A DNA stretch of 53,015 nt from Pseudomonas fluorescens (GTDB taxonomy: Bacteria > Pseudomonadota > Gammaproteobacteria > Pseudomonadales > Pseudomonadaceae): NCBI RefSeq assembly GCF_018614775.1, contig NZ_JAGGOF010000088.1, forward strand, positions 1 through 53,015, read 5' to 3'. The position numbers and the translations under genes were made by a program. Positions 16,411 through 24,420 of this stretch are shown here, in pieces (the first letter of the stretch is position 1; every line of letters starts with the position of its first letter). Under the pieces are notes generated by a model. That model worked only from the letters and a program-made list of their open reading frames with translations, ran no database searches and was not told the origin of the DNA.

Positions 16411-19023
16411 TCAGCGCTTGTCTTCAACCTTCCATTTACCGCCGTCGTAGAAGGCCTTCCAACCGGTCGGCTTGCCGTCGACTTCGGTCTGCACGTACTG
16501 CTCCTTGGTCTTGCGGCTGTAGCGAATGACCGCTGGACGCCCCTCCGGATCCTTCTGCGGTGCTTCGCAGAGGAAATGGTACTTCGGATCGATCTCGTCC
16601 TTGTGCGGCACGATTTCCATGACCAGCGGCGCCCGGGTTTCACGGTTTTTCGGGAACTGGCTTGCCGCCAGGAACAGGCCCGAGGCGCCATCGCGCAGGA
16701 TGTAGGTGTCGTTGACCTTCTCGCACTTGAGTTCGGGCATCTTCACCGGGTCCATCTTCGGCGGCGCCGCGTCACCGCTCTTGAGCAGTTTGCGGGTGTT
16801 CTTGCAGGTCGGGTTGGTGCAACCGAAGAACTTGCCGAAACGGCCGGTCTTGAGCTGCATCTCGCTGCCGCACTTGTCGCATTCCAGGCTCGGACCTTCG
16901 TAGCCCTTGATGCGATAGGTGCCCTCTTCGATCTCGTAGCCGGCACAGTCCGGGTTGTTACCGCAGATGTGCAACTTGCGCTTTTCATCCAGCAGGTAGG
17001 CGTCCATCGCCGTGCTGCAGATCGGGCAGCGATGTTTGCCACGCAGCACCAGGGATTCGGATTCACCCTCGTCGTCCGCGGCAATTTCGTCGCCAGGCAC
17101 TAGGTTGACCGTCGCCTTGCAGCGCTCCTTGGGTGGCAGGCTGTAGCCCGAGCAACCGAGGAACACGCCAGTGGATGCGGTGCGGATCTGCATCGGCCGG
17201 CCGCAGGTCAGGCACGGAATGTCGGTCATCACCGGCTGGTTGGCGCGCATGCCGCTTTCAGGGCTTTCGGCTACTTCGAGTTTTTTCTTGAAGTCGCCGT
17301 AGAACTCGTCGAGAACGTTCTTCCAGTCCCGCTCGCCCTGGGCCACATCGTCGAGGTTTTCTTCCATGCCGGCGGTGAAGCCGTAGTCCATCAGGTTCGA
17401 GAAGCTCTCGGACAAACGCTCGGTAACGATATCGCCCATCTTTTCCGAATAGAAACGACGGTTATGCAGCGCCACATAGCCACGATCCTGGATAGTGGAA
17501 ATGATCGCCGCATAGGTCGAAGGACGACCGATGCCGCGTTTTTCCATCTCCTTGACCAGACTGGCTTCCGAGTAACGGGCCGGCGGCTTGGTGAAATGCT
17601 GGGTCGGATCAAGCTTGATCAGCTTCATCACGTCGCCCTGGGCCATGTCCGGCAGGACGTCGTCGTCTCCGGGCTTGGTGATCTGCGGCATGACGCGGGT
17701 GTAGCCGTCGAACTTCAGGATGCGGCCCTTGGCACGCAGCTCGAAGTCGCCGGCACCGACGCTGACGGTGGTCGACAGGTATTGCGCCGGCAACATCTGG
17801 CAGGCCAGGAACTGGCGCCAGATCAGCTCGTAGAGACGCTCGGCATCGCGCTCCATGCCCGCCAACTTGCTTGGCTCGGTATTGGCGTCTGACGGACGAA
17901 TCGCTTCGTGAGCCTCTTGTGCGCCTTCCTTGCTGCTGTAGACGTTCGGCGTTTCCGGCAGGTACTTCTTGCCGAACTCGCTTTCTATATACGTGCGCGC
18001 CATCGCCACGGCATCAGCCGAGAGATTGGTCGAGTCGGTACGCATATAAGTGATGTAGCCGGCTTCGTACAGACGCTGGGCCATCATCATGGTTTTCTTC
18101 ACGCCAAAGCCCAGGCGGTTGCTTGCAGCCTGTTGCAGCGTGGAGGTGATGAACGGTGCCGACGGTTTGCTGCTGGTCGGTTTGTCTTCGCGCTTGACGA
18201 TGCTGTAGCTGGAAGCCTTGAGCTTCTCCAGCGCGGCCATGGCTTGGGCTTCGTTGAGCGGCTTGAAGGCTTCGCCCTTCTCGCGAGCCACGTCGAAGCG
18301 CACGGTGGCGCCCTTGGCGGTGCCGAGGTCGGCGTGGACCTCCCAGTATTCTTCTGGGATGAAGGCACGAATCTCACGCTCGCGCTCCACCACCAGCTTC
18401 ACCGCGACCGACTGCACCCGACCGGCTGACAGTCCGCGGGCGATCTTGGCCCACAGCAGCGGCGAGACCATGTAGCCCACCACGCGATCCAGGAAACGCC
18501 GCGCCTGCTGGGCGTTGACCCGATCGATGTCCAGCTCGCCCGGCTGGGAGAAGGCTTCCTGGATGGCCTTCTTGGTGATTTCGTTGAACACCACGCGCTT
18601 GTAGCGGCTGTCGTCCCCACCGATGGCTTCGCGCAGGTGCCAGGCAATGGCTTCCCCCTCGCGGTCCAAGTCCGTCGCGAGATAGATGGTGTCGGCATCT
18701 TTAGCGAGCCGACGCAGTTCTTCGATGACCTTTTCCTTGCCCGGGAGGATCTCGTACTTGGCCTTCCAGCCGTGTTCCGGATCGACCCCCATGCGTGAGA
18801 CCAGCTGCTTGCGCGCCTTTTCCTTAGGCGACAGCGCCGGCGCTTCGCCAGCAGCTGCCTTGCCGCGCTTGGCGGCTGGCTCCTTGCTGGCGCTAGCCGA
18901 ACCGCTGGTGGGCAGGTCTCGGATATGGCCGATACTCGACTTCACCACGTATTGGTTGCCCAGATACTTGTTGATGGTCTTGGCCTTAGCCGGGGATTCC
19001 ACAATGACCAGCGATTTGCCCAT
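16411..19023 (-). CDS. topA: DNA topoisomerase I
   Basis: This type IA topoisomerase relaxes negative supercoils. The 870-residue protein begins with the Toprim domain MGKSLVIVESPAKAKTINKY and has the metal-binding triad D118-x-D120-x-E122 (ATDLDREGE). The catalytic tyrosine is Y326 in YITYMRTDST. The C-terminal part has zinc-ribbon modules with four cysteines each (CLTCGRPMQ, CPICSTAMD, CDKCGSEMQ starts). The Toprim domain carries a low-complexity Ala/Ser/Lys insertion around residues 41-65, which is common in Pseudomonas TopA. A good sigma-70 promoter lies about 60 nt upstream. Confidence 0.97.
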   Translation of the reverse strand: MGKSLVIVESPAKAKTINKYLGNQYVVKSSIGHIRDLPTSGSASASKEPAAKRGKAAAGEAPALSPKEKARKQLVSRMGVDPEHGWKAKYEILPGKEKVIEELRRLAKDADTIYLATDLDREGEAIAWHLREAIGGDDSRYKRVVFNEITKKAIQEAFSQPGELDIDRVNAQQARRFLDRVVGYMVSPLLWAKIARGLSAGRVQSVAVKLVVEREREIRAFIPEEYWEVHADLGTAKGATVRFDVAREKGEAFKPLNEAQAMAALEKLKASSYSIVKREDKPTSSKPSAPFITSTLQQAASNRLGFGVKKTMMMAQRLYEAGYITYMRTDSTNLSADAVAMARTYIESEFGKKYLPETPNVYSSKEGAQEAHEAIRPSDANTEPSKLAGMERDAERLYELIWRQFLACQMLPAQYLSTTVSVGAGDFELRAKGRILKFDGYTRVMPQITKPGDDDVLPDMAQGDVMKLIKLDPTQHFTKPPARYSEASLVKEMEKRGIGRPSTYAAIISTIQDRGYVALHNRRFYSEKMGDIVTERLSESFSNLMDYGFTAGMEENLDDVAQGERDWKNVLDEFYGDFKKKLEVAESPESGMRANQPVMTDIPCLTCGRPMQIRTASTGVFLGCSGYSLPPKERCKATVNLVPGDEIAADDEGESESLVLRGKHRCPICSTAMDAYLLDEKRKLHICGNNPDCAGYEIEEGTYRIKGYEGPSLECDKCGSEMQLKTGRFGKFFGCTNPTCKNTRKLLKSGDAAPPKMDPVKMPELKCEKVNDTYILRDGASGLFLAASQFPKNRETRAPLVMEIVPHKDEIDPKYHFLCEAPQKDPEGRPAVIRYSRKTKEQYVQTEVDGKPTGWKAFYDGGKWKVEDKR

Positions 19024-19084
19024 GGATCAGAAAATTCCTGAATGCTAAAAAGTGAAAGGCGGTTGGCGCCTGACGCGGCACCGC

Positions 19085-19113
19085 TATATATAGTGGCTGC
19101 AAGGTGAGGTCAA
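19085..19113 (-). promoter_or_regulatory. topA promoter
   Basis: Read on the minus strand, TTGACC (19113-19108) and TATATA (19090-19085) are separated by 17 bp, a near-consensus sigma-70 promoter. The expected transcript start near 19078 gives a leader of about 55 nt. Confidence 0.75.
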
Positions 19114-19138
19114 GCGCAGGGTTGCCCACCTGTTAGCC

Positions 19139-19375
19139 TCAAGGCCTGGGGAAAATGCTCTCCTCGGCCTGTACCAAAGCAAAGCGTGGCACCTGTTCGC
19201 CGTCAACCTCGACGGACTCCTGAAACATGCTCAAGGGGCGCACCCAAAAGCCGTAATCGCCATACAGGGCTTGATAGAAGACCACTTCTTCCTCGGTCTC
19301 GGAATGTCGCGCGAGACTGAATACGCGGTACTGCGGACCTTTGTAATGCTGGTAGAGCCCAGGTTGTATCGGCAT
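19139..19375 (-). CDS. DUF1653 domain protein
   Basis: The 78-residue protein follows the DUF1653 pattern: PGLYQHYKGPQYRVF, then a central region with EEEVVFYQALYGDYGFWVRP and a hydrophobic end. It lies between fadA and topA on the same strand, as PA3012 does. No biochemical role is known to me. It ends before the topA promoter and begins about 100 nt downstream of fadA. Confidence 0.85.
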   Translation of the reverse strand: MPIQPGLYQHYKGPQYRVFSLARHSETEEEVVFYQALYGDYGFWVRPLSMFQESVEVDGEQVPRFALVQAEESIFPRP

Positions 19376-19483
19376 GCTTTGGCCCTCACTGAAATCTTTT
19401 CAAAATAAAAACAAAATTTCTTTTTATAAAACCCGAAAAACAAAAACCGGGGCACTGGGCCCCGGCTTCCATCGACACAACGC

Positions 19484-20659
19484 TTAGACGCGTTCGAAGA
19501 CAGTGGCGATGCCCTGGCCGAGGCCAATGCACATGGTGGACACGCCAAAAGTGCCGCCGTTCTGTTTCATGACGTTCAGCAGCGTGCCGGAGATACGTGC
19601 ACCGGAGCAACCGAACGGGTGACCCAGGGCGATCGCGCCGCCGTGCAGGTTAACCTTCTCGTTCATCTTGTCGAGCACTTTCAAATCTTTCAGCACGGGC
19701 AGGGCCTGTGCAGCGAAAGCTTCGTTGAGCTCGAAGAAGTCGATATCGGCAATGCCCAGGCCGGCACGCTTCAAGGCTTTCTGCGTCGCCGGTACTGGAC
19801 CATAGCCCATGATCGCCGGGTCCACACCCGCCACGGCCATGGAGCGAATCACCGCCATCGGCTGGATGCCCAGGTCCTGGGCACGTTGGGCCGACATCAC
19901 GATCATGCACGAGGCACCGTCAGTGATCTGCGACGAAGTGCCGGCCGTCACGGTACCGCCCTTCGGATTGAAGGCCGGCTTGAGGGCCGCCAGGCTTTCC
20001 AGGGTGGTTTCCGGACGAATGGTCTCGTCGTAGTCGAACACCTTCAGGAAGCCGTTTTCGTCGTAGCCCTGCATCGGGATGATTTCATCCTTGAACTTGC
20101 CTTCCACCGTCGCCTTGTGAGCGAGCTGGTGGGAGCGCACGCCGAAGGCGTCCTGCTGCTCGCGGGTGATGCCGTGCATCTTGCCGAGCATTTCCGCGGT
20201 CAGGCCCATCATGCCCGAGGCTTTCGCCGCGTAAAGCGACATGTGCGGGTTCGGATCGACGCCGTGCATCATGCTCACGTGGCCCATGTGCTCGACACCG
20301 CCGACGACAAATACGTCACCGTTACCGGTCATGATCGCCTGGGCGGCGGTGTGCAGCGCGCTCATGGACGAACCGCACAGACGGCTGACGGTCTGGCCGG
20401 CGGCAGTGTGAGGGATCTGGGTCATCAGCGACGCCATGCGGGCGATGTTCCAGCCCTGCTCCAGGGTCTGGTTCACACAGCCCCAGATCACGTCCTCGAC
20501 TTCGTTGGGGTCGACCTTGACGTTGCGTTCCAGCAGCTTGCTGATCAGGTGCGCCGACATATCTTCGGCGCGGGTGTTGCGGTGCATGCCGCCCTTGGAG
20601 CGGCCCATCGGCGTACGACCGAAGTCGACAATCACGACGTCTCTAGGATTCAAGCTCAT
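19484..20659 (-). CDS. fadA: 3-ketoacyl-CoA thiolase FadA
   Basis: FadA is the beta subunit of the fatty-acid oxidation complex and performs the thiolytic cleavage of 3-ketoacyl-CoA. The 391-residue protein has the acyl-accepting cysteine C95 in VSRLCGSSMSALH, the thiolase signature NLHGGAIALGHPFGCSGAR with the catalytic His, and the C-terminal STMCIGLGQG carrying the second active-site cysteine. It starts 30 nt after fadB and is its translational partner in one operon. PsrA is the expected regulator in pseudomonads. Confidence 0.97.
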   Translation of the reverse strand: MSLNPRDVVIVDFGRTPMGRSKGGMHRNTRAEDMSAHLISKLLERNVKVDPNEVEDVIWGCVNQTLEQGWNIARMASLMTQIPHTAAGQTVSRLCGSSMSALHTAAQAIMTGNGDVFVVGGVEHMGHVSMMHGVDPNPHMSLYAAKASGMMGLTAEMLGKMHGITREQQDAFGVRSHQLAHKATVEGKFKDEIIPMQGYDENGFLKVFDYDETIRPETTLESLAALKPAFNPKGGTVTAGTSSQITDGASCMIVMSAQRAQDLGIQPMAVIRSMAVAGVDPAIMGYGPVPATQKALKRAGLGIADIDFFELNEAFAAQALPVLKDLKVLDKMNEKVNLHGGAIALGHPFGCSGARISGTLLNVMKQNGGTFGVSTMCIGLGQGIATVFERV

Positions 20660-20689
20660 AAATGTTCTCTCGCTCTAGTCGTTGGGCGC

Positions 20690-22837
20690 TTAACCGAAGA
20701 AGCTCTGGCCGTTCTTGGCCATTTCGCGCAGCTTCGCGGTCGGGTGGTACAGCGCGCCCAGATCGGCGTACTGGTCAGCCAGGGCAACGAACTCGGCCAC
20801 ACCGATCGAATCGATGTAGCGCAGCGCGCCGCCACGGAATGGAGGGAAACCGATGCCGTAGACCAGACCCATGTCGGCTTCGGCGGCGGTTTCGACAATG
20901 CCGTCTTCCAGGCAACGCACGGTCTCCAGGCACAGCGGGATCATCATCCAGTTGATGATGTCCTCGTCGGTGACGTCGCGTTGTTCGTAGACGATCGGCT
21001 TGAGCACTTCCAGCACCGACGAATCAGCGACTTTCTTCTGCTTGCCGCGCTTGTCGGTCTCGTAGGCGTAGAAGCCCTTGCCGTTCTTCTGGCCCAGGCG
21101 CTTGGCTTCGTAGAGCACGTCGACGGCCGAGCGGCGGTCATCTTTCATGCGGTCCGGGAAGCCCTCGGCCATGACGTCGCGACCGTGGTGGCCGGTGTCG
21201 ATGCCGACCACGTCCATCAGGTACGCCGGGCCCATCGGCCAGCCGAATTTTTCCATGATCTTGTCGATGCGCACGAAGTCCACGCCCGCGCTGACCAGCT
21301 TGGCGAAACCGCCGAAGTACGGGAACAGCACGCGGTTGACCAAGAAGCCCGGGCAGTCATTGACGACGATCGGGTTCTTGCCCATTTTCTTGGCGTAGGC
21401 AACGGTAGTGGCTACGGCCAGTTCGCTGGACTTCTCGCCACGGATCACTTCCACCAGCGGCATCATGTGCACTGGGTTGAAGAAGTGCATGCCGACGAAG
21501 TTTTCCGGACGCTTGAGGGCCTTGGCCAGCAGCGAAATGGAAATGGTCGAGGTGTTCGACGCGAGGATGGTGTCCTCTTTGACCTGGTCTTCGACTTCAG
21601 CCAGCACCGCTTGCTTGACCTTAGGGTTCTCGACAACCGCTTCGACCACCAGGTCGACGTGGCCGAAATCGCCGTAGGACAGGGTCGGACGAATGCCATT
21701 GAGCACTTCGGCCATCTTCGCGGCAGTCATGCGACCTTTGTCGACGCGCCCCACCAGCAGCTTGGCGGCTTCGGCCAGGCCCTGTTCGATCCCGTGCTCG
21801 TTGATGTCCTTCATCAGGATCGGCGTGCCCTTGGACGCCGACTGATAGGCGATACCGCCGCCCATGATGCCAGCGCCAAGTACGGCGGCCTGCTTCACGT
21901 CACGGGCGATTTCGTCGTAGGCCTTGGCCTTTTTCTTCAGCTCCTGGTCATTGAGGAACAGACCGATCAGGCTTTGTGCGGCCGAGGTCTTGGCCAGTTT
22001 GACGAAGCCAGCGGCTTCGACTTCCAGGGCCTTGTCGCGACCAAAGTTCGCGGCTTTCTGGATGGTCTTGATCGCTTCGACCGGCGCCGGGTAGTTCGGG
22101 CCAGCCTGGCCGGCCACGAAACCCTTGGCGGTTTCGAAGGCCATCATCTGTTCGATGGCGTTGAGCTTGAGCTTTTCCAGCTTCGGCTGACGCTTGGCCT
22201 TGTAATCGAACTCGCCGCTGATGGCGCGCTTGATCGTTTCAAGGGCCGCAGCCTGAAGCTTGCCTGGCTCGACCACGGCATCCACGGCGCCGACTTTCAG
22301 CGCATCTTCAGCGCGGTTTTCCTTGCCGGCGGCAATCCACTCGATGGCGTTGTCGGCACCGATCAGGCGCGGCAGGCGCACGGTACCGCCAAAACCCGGG
22401 TAGATGCCAAGCTTGACTTCCGGCAGGCCGATCTTGGCTGCGCTGGACATGACGCGGTAATCCGCTGCCAGGCACATTTCCAGGCCGCCACCCAGGGCAA
22501 TGCCATTGATGGCCGCAACGGTCGGTACGTTGAGGTCTTCGAAGTCGCTGAAAATACGGTTGGCTTCGAGGTTGCCAGCGATCAGTTCGGCATCGGACAG
22601 CTTGAAATTGTCGACGAATTCGGTGATGTCGGCACCGACGATAAACACGTCCTTGCCGCTGCTGACGATCACACCCTTGATCGAAGCATCTGCCTTGATA
22701 GTGTCTACGGCCTGACGCAATTCATTCAGGGTTAGACGGTTGAACTTGTTGACGGACTCACCCTTGAGATCGAACTTCAGTTCGACGATGCCACTTTCAA
22801 GAGCCGTAACCGTGATGGCTTTACCTTCGTAAATCAT
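20690..22837 (-). CDS. fadB: fatty-acid oxidation complex alpha subunit FadB
   Basis: FadB combines enoyl-CoA hydratase/isomerase with 3-hydroxyacyl-CoA dehydrogenase and forms a complex with FadA. The 715-residue protein shows the crotonase part with NGIALGGGLEMCLAADYRVM (first catalytic Glu) and GLPEVKLGIYPGFGGTVRLP (second Glu). The NAD-binding part begins near residue 315 with AVLGAGIMGGGIAYQSA, and the dehydrogenase signature is in GMHFFNPVHMMPLVEVIRG. The ATG at 22837 has GGAGAT upstream. A TTG one codon earlier is less likely. fadA follows in the same operon. Confidence 0.97.
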   Translation of the reverse strand: MIYEGKAITVTALESGIVELKFDLKGESVNKFNRLTLNELRQAVDTIKADASIKGVIVSSGKDVFIVGADITEFVDNFKLSDAELIAGNLEANRIFSDFEDLNVPTVAAINGIALGGGLEMCLAADYRVMSSAAKIGLPEVKLGIYPGFGGTVRLPRLIGADNAIEWIAAGKENRAEDALKVGAVDAVVEPGKLQAAALETIKRAISGEFDYKAKRQPKLEKLKLNAIEQMMAFETAKGFVAGQAGPNYPAPVEAIKTIQKAANFGRDKALEVEAAGFVKLAKTSAAQSLIGLFLNDQELKKKAKAYDEIARDVKQAAVLGAGIMGGGIAYQSASKGTPILMKDINEHGIEQGLAEAAKLLVGRVDKGRMTAAKMAEVLNGIRPTLSYGDFGHVDLVVEAVVENPKVKQAVLAEVEDQVKEDTILASNTSTISISLLAKALKRPENFVGMHFFNPVHMMPLVEVIRGEKSSELAVATTVAYAKKMGKNPIVVNDCPGFLVNRVLFPYFGGFAKLVSAGVDFVRIDKIMEKFGWPMGPAYLMDVVGIDTGHHGRDVMAEGFPDRMKDDRRSAVDVLYEAKRLGQKNGKGFYAYETDKRGKQKKVADSSVLEVLKPIVYEQRDVTDEDIINWMMIPLCLETVRCLEDGIVETAAEADMGLVYGIGFPPFRGGALRYIDSIGVAEFVALADQYADLGALYHPTAKLREMAKNGQSFFG

Positions 22838-23199
22838 CAACTGATCTCCACGATATGGAAGCTGAACAGTACACGTTGAACGCTGACCACCGGTTCGGCA
22901 TTGACGTTACCGTCGATGCTACGCCAATCCGCCAGGCACACCCGTCAACGCGATAGTCGGGGTTCTGTAGGAACGTTCTGAAAATACAAACGCTCAATTC
23001 ATACGCCCGTTTGATTTGGGTACGTCACCTTCACGGAATTTCCGACAATTGTCAATCGCCCTAAACAGAGTGCACGAACACGACTTTACGGTCATTTCCG
23101 TACCCTACGGACTCGCAACACCCCGCCGCATGAGCAGCCATTCATAGGATCAATTATTAGAAAAGTCGCCCTAATTCCGGGCAAAGCGGATGCAGCCGG
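22838..23199. other. fadBA leader and promoter region, no gene seen
   Basis: No open frame with coding character was found. The region should carry the fadBA promoter. The only symmetric element noticed is CAAACG (22987-22992) and CGTTTG (23008-23013), an inverted repeat with 15 nt between arms. The half-sites look like PsrA half-sites, but the spacing is far from the usual 2-4 nt. Confidence 0.5.
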
Positions 23200-23206
23200 C
23201 TATGCT
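23200..23206 (+). promoter_or_regulatory. sigma-S-like -10 element of candidate small RNA
   Basis: CTATGCT fits the sigma-S -10 pattern CTAYRCT exactly. It lies about 7 nt before the inferred start of the candidate RNA at 23213. No clear -35 was recognised, which is common for sigma-S promoters. Confidence 0.45.
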
Positions 23207-23212
23207 GTCGGA

Positions 23213-23318
23213 CACGCAGGAAGTGTGGGAGCAAGGGCCGTTACGAACGAACGCCCGCAGATAATGTGGTTACCGGCCTGCCTGGCCAACCCGCCCGATG
23301 AGACTGTCGGGCTTTTTT
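23213..23318 (+). ncRNA. candidate intergenic small RNA (about 106 nt)
   Basis: A strong intrinsic terminator on the plus strand (23293-23318) has no plus-strand protein gene in front of it. Upstream of it, GGTT(ACC)GGCC pairs with GGCCAACC (23268-23291) to form a first hairpin. A sigma-S-like -10 (CTATGCT) lies about 112 nt before the end of the U tract. The unit sits between fadB and a small membrane-protein gene, both on minus, so it would be an independent trans-acting RNA. Its 5-prime part contains a TGTGGGAGCAAG stretch like a REP fragment. The family is not recognised. The start is inferred. Confidence 0.5.
23293..23318 (+). terminator. intrinsic terminator of candidate small RNA
   Basis: GCCCGA pairs with TCGGGC around an 8-nt loop and is followed directly by six T. 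The T tract exists only for the plus strand, so it does not serve fadB or the minus-strand gene that stops at 23324. Confidence 0.85.
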
Positions 23319-23323
23319 ACGCC

Positions 23324-23761
23324 TCAGGCCAGGGCCTTGAGCACGCTGGAAATGTCCTGCAAGACACTGGCTTCGCCTTTCTCGCCCCAATACAAGGCGA
23401 TCATCTGCCGATCGGCTTCGACCTTGTAGACGTTAGCCGGCAATTTTTCGAAATGATCGAGCAGCGCCTCGTCCTGGCAGATCTCCCGCCATTGATTCGC
23501 CCATACGCCTGGGGCGGTTTGCCAATAGCACCAAATGTCCGGCTGCTTACCGCGGCGCGGCCGATGGTATTGGGCACAAGGGCTTGGCGGCTGCTGACCG
23601 AGCCAGTGGGGCCACTCCTGCGGCACCAACTGCATGGCCAGGCCAAGGCGCCGCGCCTCCATGCGCAAGGCCATCCGACCGCTCTGAACACGGGAAGGGC
23701 GTAACCATGCCAGGGGACTCAACACCACCAACAGGATTGACACCACGATCCAGACCGTCAT
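23324..23761 (-). CDS. small membrane-anchored protein (145 aa), unknown function
   Basis: The start at 23761 gives MTVWIVVSILLVVLSPLAWL, a single N-terminal membrane segment of about 18 residues followed by a basic stretch (RPSRVQSGRMALRMEARRLG). The rest is soluble, with several Trp and Pro residues and WCYWQTAPGVWANQWREIC. The topology suggests an inner-membrane anchor with a cytoplasmic domain. It has no recognised catalytic motif. It diverges from uspA and occupies the place of the conserved hypothetical genes between fadB and uspA in other pseudomonads. An earlier start at 23809 lacks support. Confidence 0.75.
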   Translation of the reverse strand: MTVWIVVSILLVVLSPLAWLRPSRVQSGRMALRMEARRLGLAMQLVPQEWPHWLGQQPPSPCAQYHRPRRGKQPDIWCYWQTAPGVWANQWREICQDEALLDHFEKLPANVYKVEADRQMIALYWGEKGEASVLQDISSVLKALA

Positions 23762-23862
23762 ATTCGTACTCCCGAATTTTGAGGAGCCATTGACCCGCGT
23801 CGCCGTCAATGCGCTTGAAACCAGCCATACTTACCGTATCGCAATTCTCTGGAGTGCTTTCC

Positions 23863-24303
23863 ATGTACTACGAACACGTTCTGGTCGCCGTTGACCTCAC
23901 TGAAGAATGCGATCCCGTCGTCAAGCGCGCCCTCGCCCTTTGCGAAGGCCGGGAGACCAAACTGTCGCTGGTGCACATCGTCGAGCCAATGGCCATGGCC
24001 TTCGGCGGTGACGTACCCATGGACCTGTCCCAGTTGCAGCAACAGCAATTCGATCAGGCCAAGGAGCGCCTCGACCGCCTGATCGTGAAATACCCGGCAC
24101 TGAAGAAGGAATCCAGTCACCTGACCTATGGCCAGCCGCGCCAGGAGATCCATCACCTGGCCAAGGAACAGGGTTGCGACCTGATCGTCGTCGGCAGCCA
24201 TGGTCGCCATGGCCTGGCGCTGCTGTTGGGCTCCACCGCCAACGACGTGCTGCATGGCGCACCCTGCGATGTGCTGGCGGTGCACCTGGTCAAGCGTACA
24301 TAA
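23863..24303 (+). CDS. uspA: universal stress protein, UspA family
   Basis: This is a cytosolic stress protein with the Usp fold. The 146-residue protein begins MYYEHVLVAVDLTEECDPVV, with GGAGTG 7 nt upstream supporting the start at 23863. The C-terminal ATP-binding pattern G-x2-G-x9-G-S is present in GSHGRHGLALLLGSTA, so it probably binds nucleotide. Usp genes respond to starvation and low oxygen in pseudomonads. An inverted repeat ATTGAC-N10-GTCAAT (23789-23810) precedes it, but its spacing is wrong for an ANR box. The gene name is generic. Confidence 0.9.
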   Translation: MYYEHVLVAVDLTEECDPVVKRALALCEGRETKLSLVHIVEPMAMAFGGDVPMDLSQLQQQQFDQAKERLDRLIVKYPALKKESSHLTYGQPRQEIHHLAKEQGCDLIVVGSHGRHGLALLLGSTANDVLHGAPCDVLAVHLVKRT

Positions 24304-24314
24304 CACCTGAACTC

Positions 24315-24404
24315 TGTGGGAGCGAGCCTGCTCGCGATGGCGTCGGCACAGTCAACATTTCTGTAAGCTGATAACCGCTATCGCGAGCAGGCTCGCTCCA
24401 ACAG
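24315..24404. repeat. REPIN between uspA and uup
   Basis: The two REP cores, TGTGGGAGCGAGCCTGCTCG and its near reverse complement (ending CTCCAACA, one base changed), face each other around a short centre. It lies between the convergent 3-prime ends of uspA and uup. Confidence 0.9.
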
Positions 24405-24420
24405 GGGGACGCATTTCGAG

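Noticed and set aside
19619..22735. 1038-codon open frame on plus
   Set aside because: It is antisense to fadA and fadB and has the same shadow composition.
23225..23704. 159-codon open frame on plus
   Set aside because: It is antisense to the membrane-protein gene at 23324-23761 and crosses the intrinsic terminator at 23293-23318.
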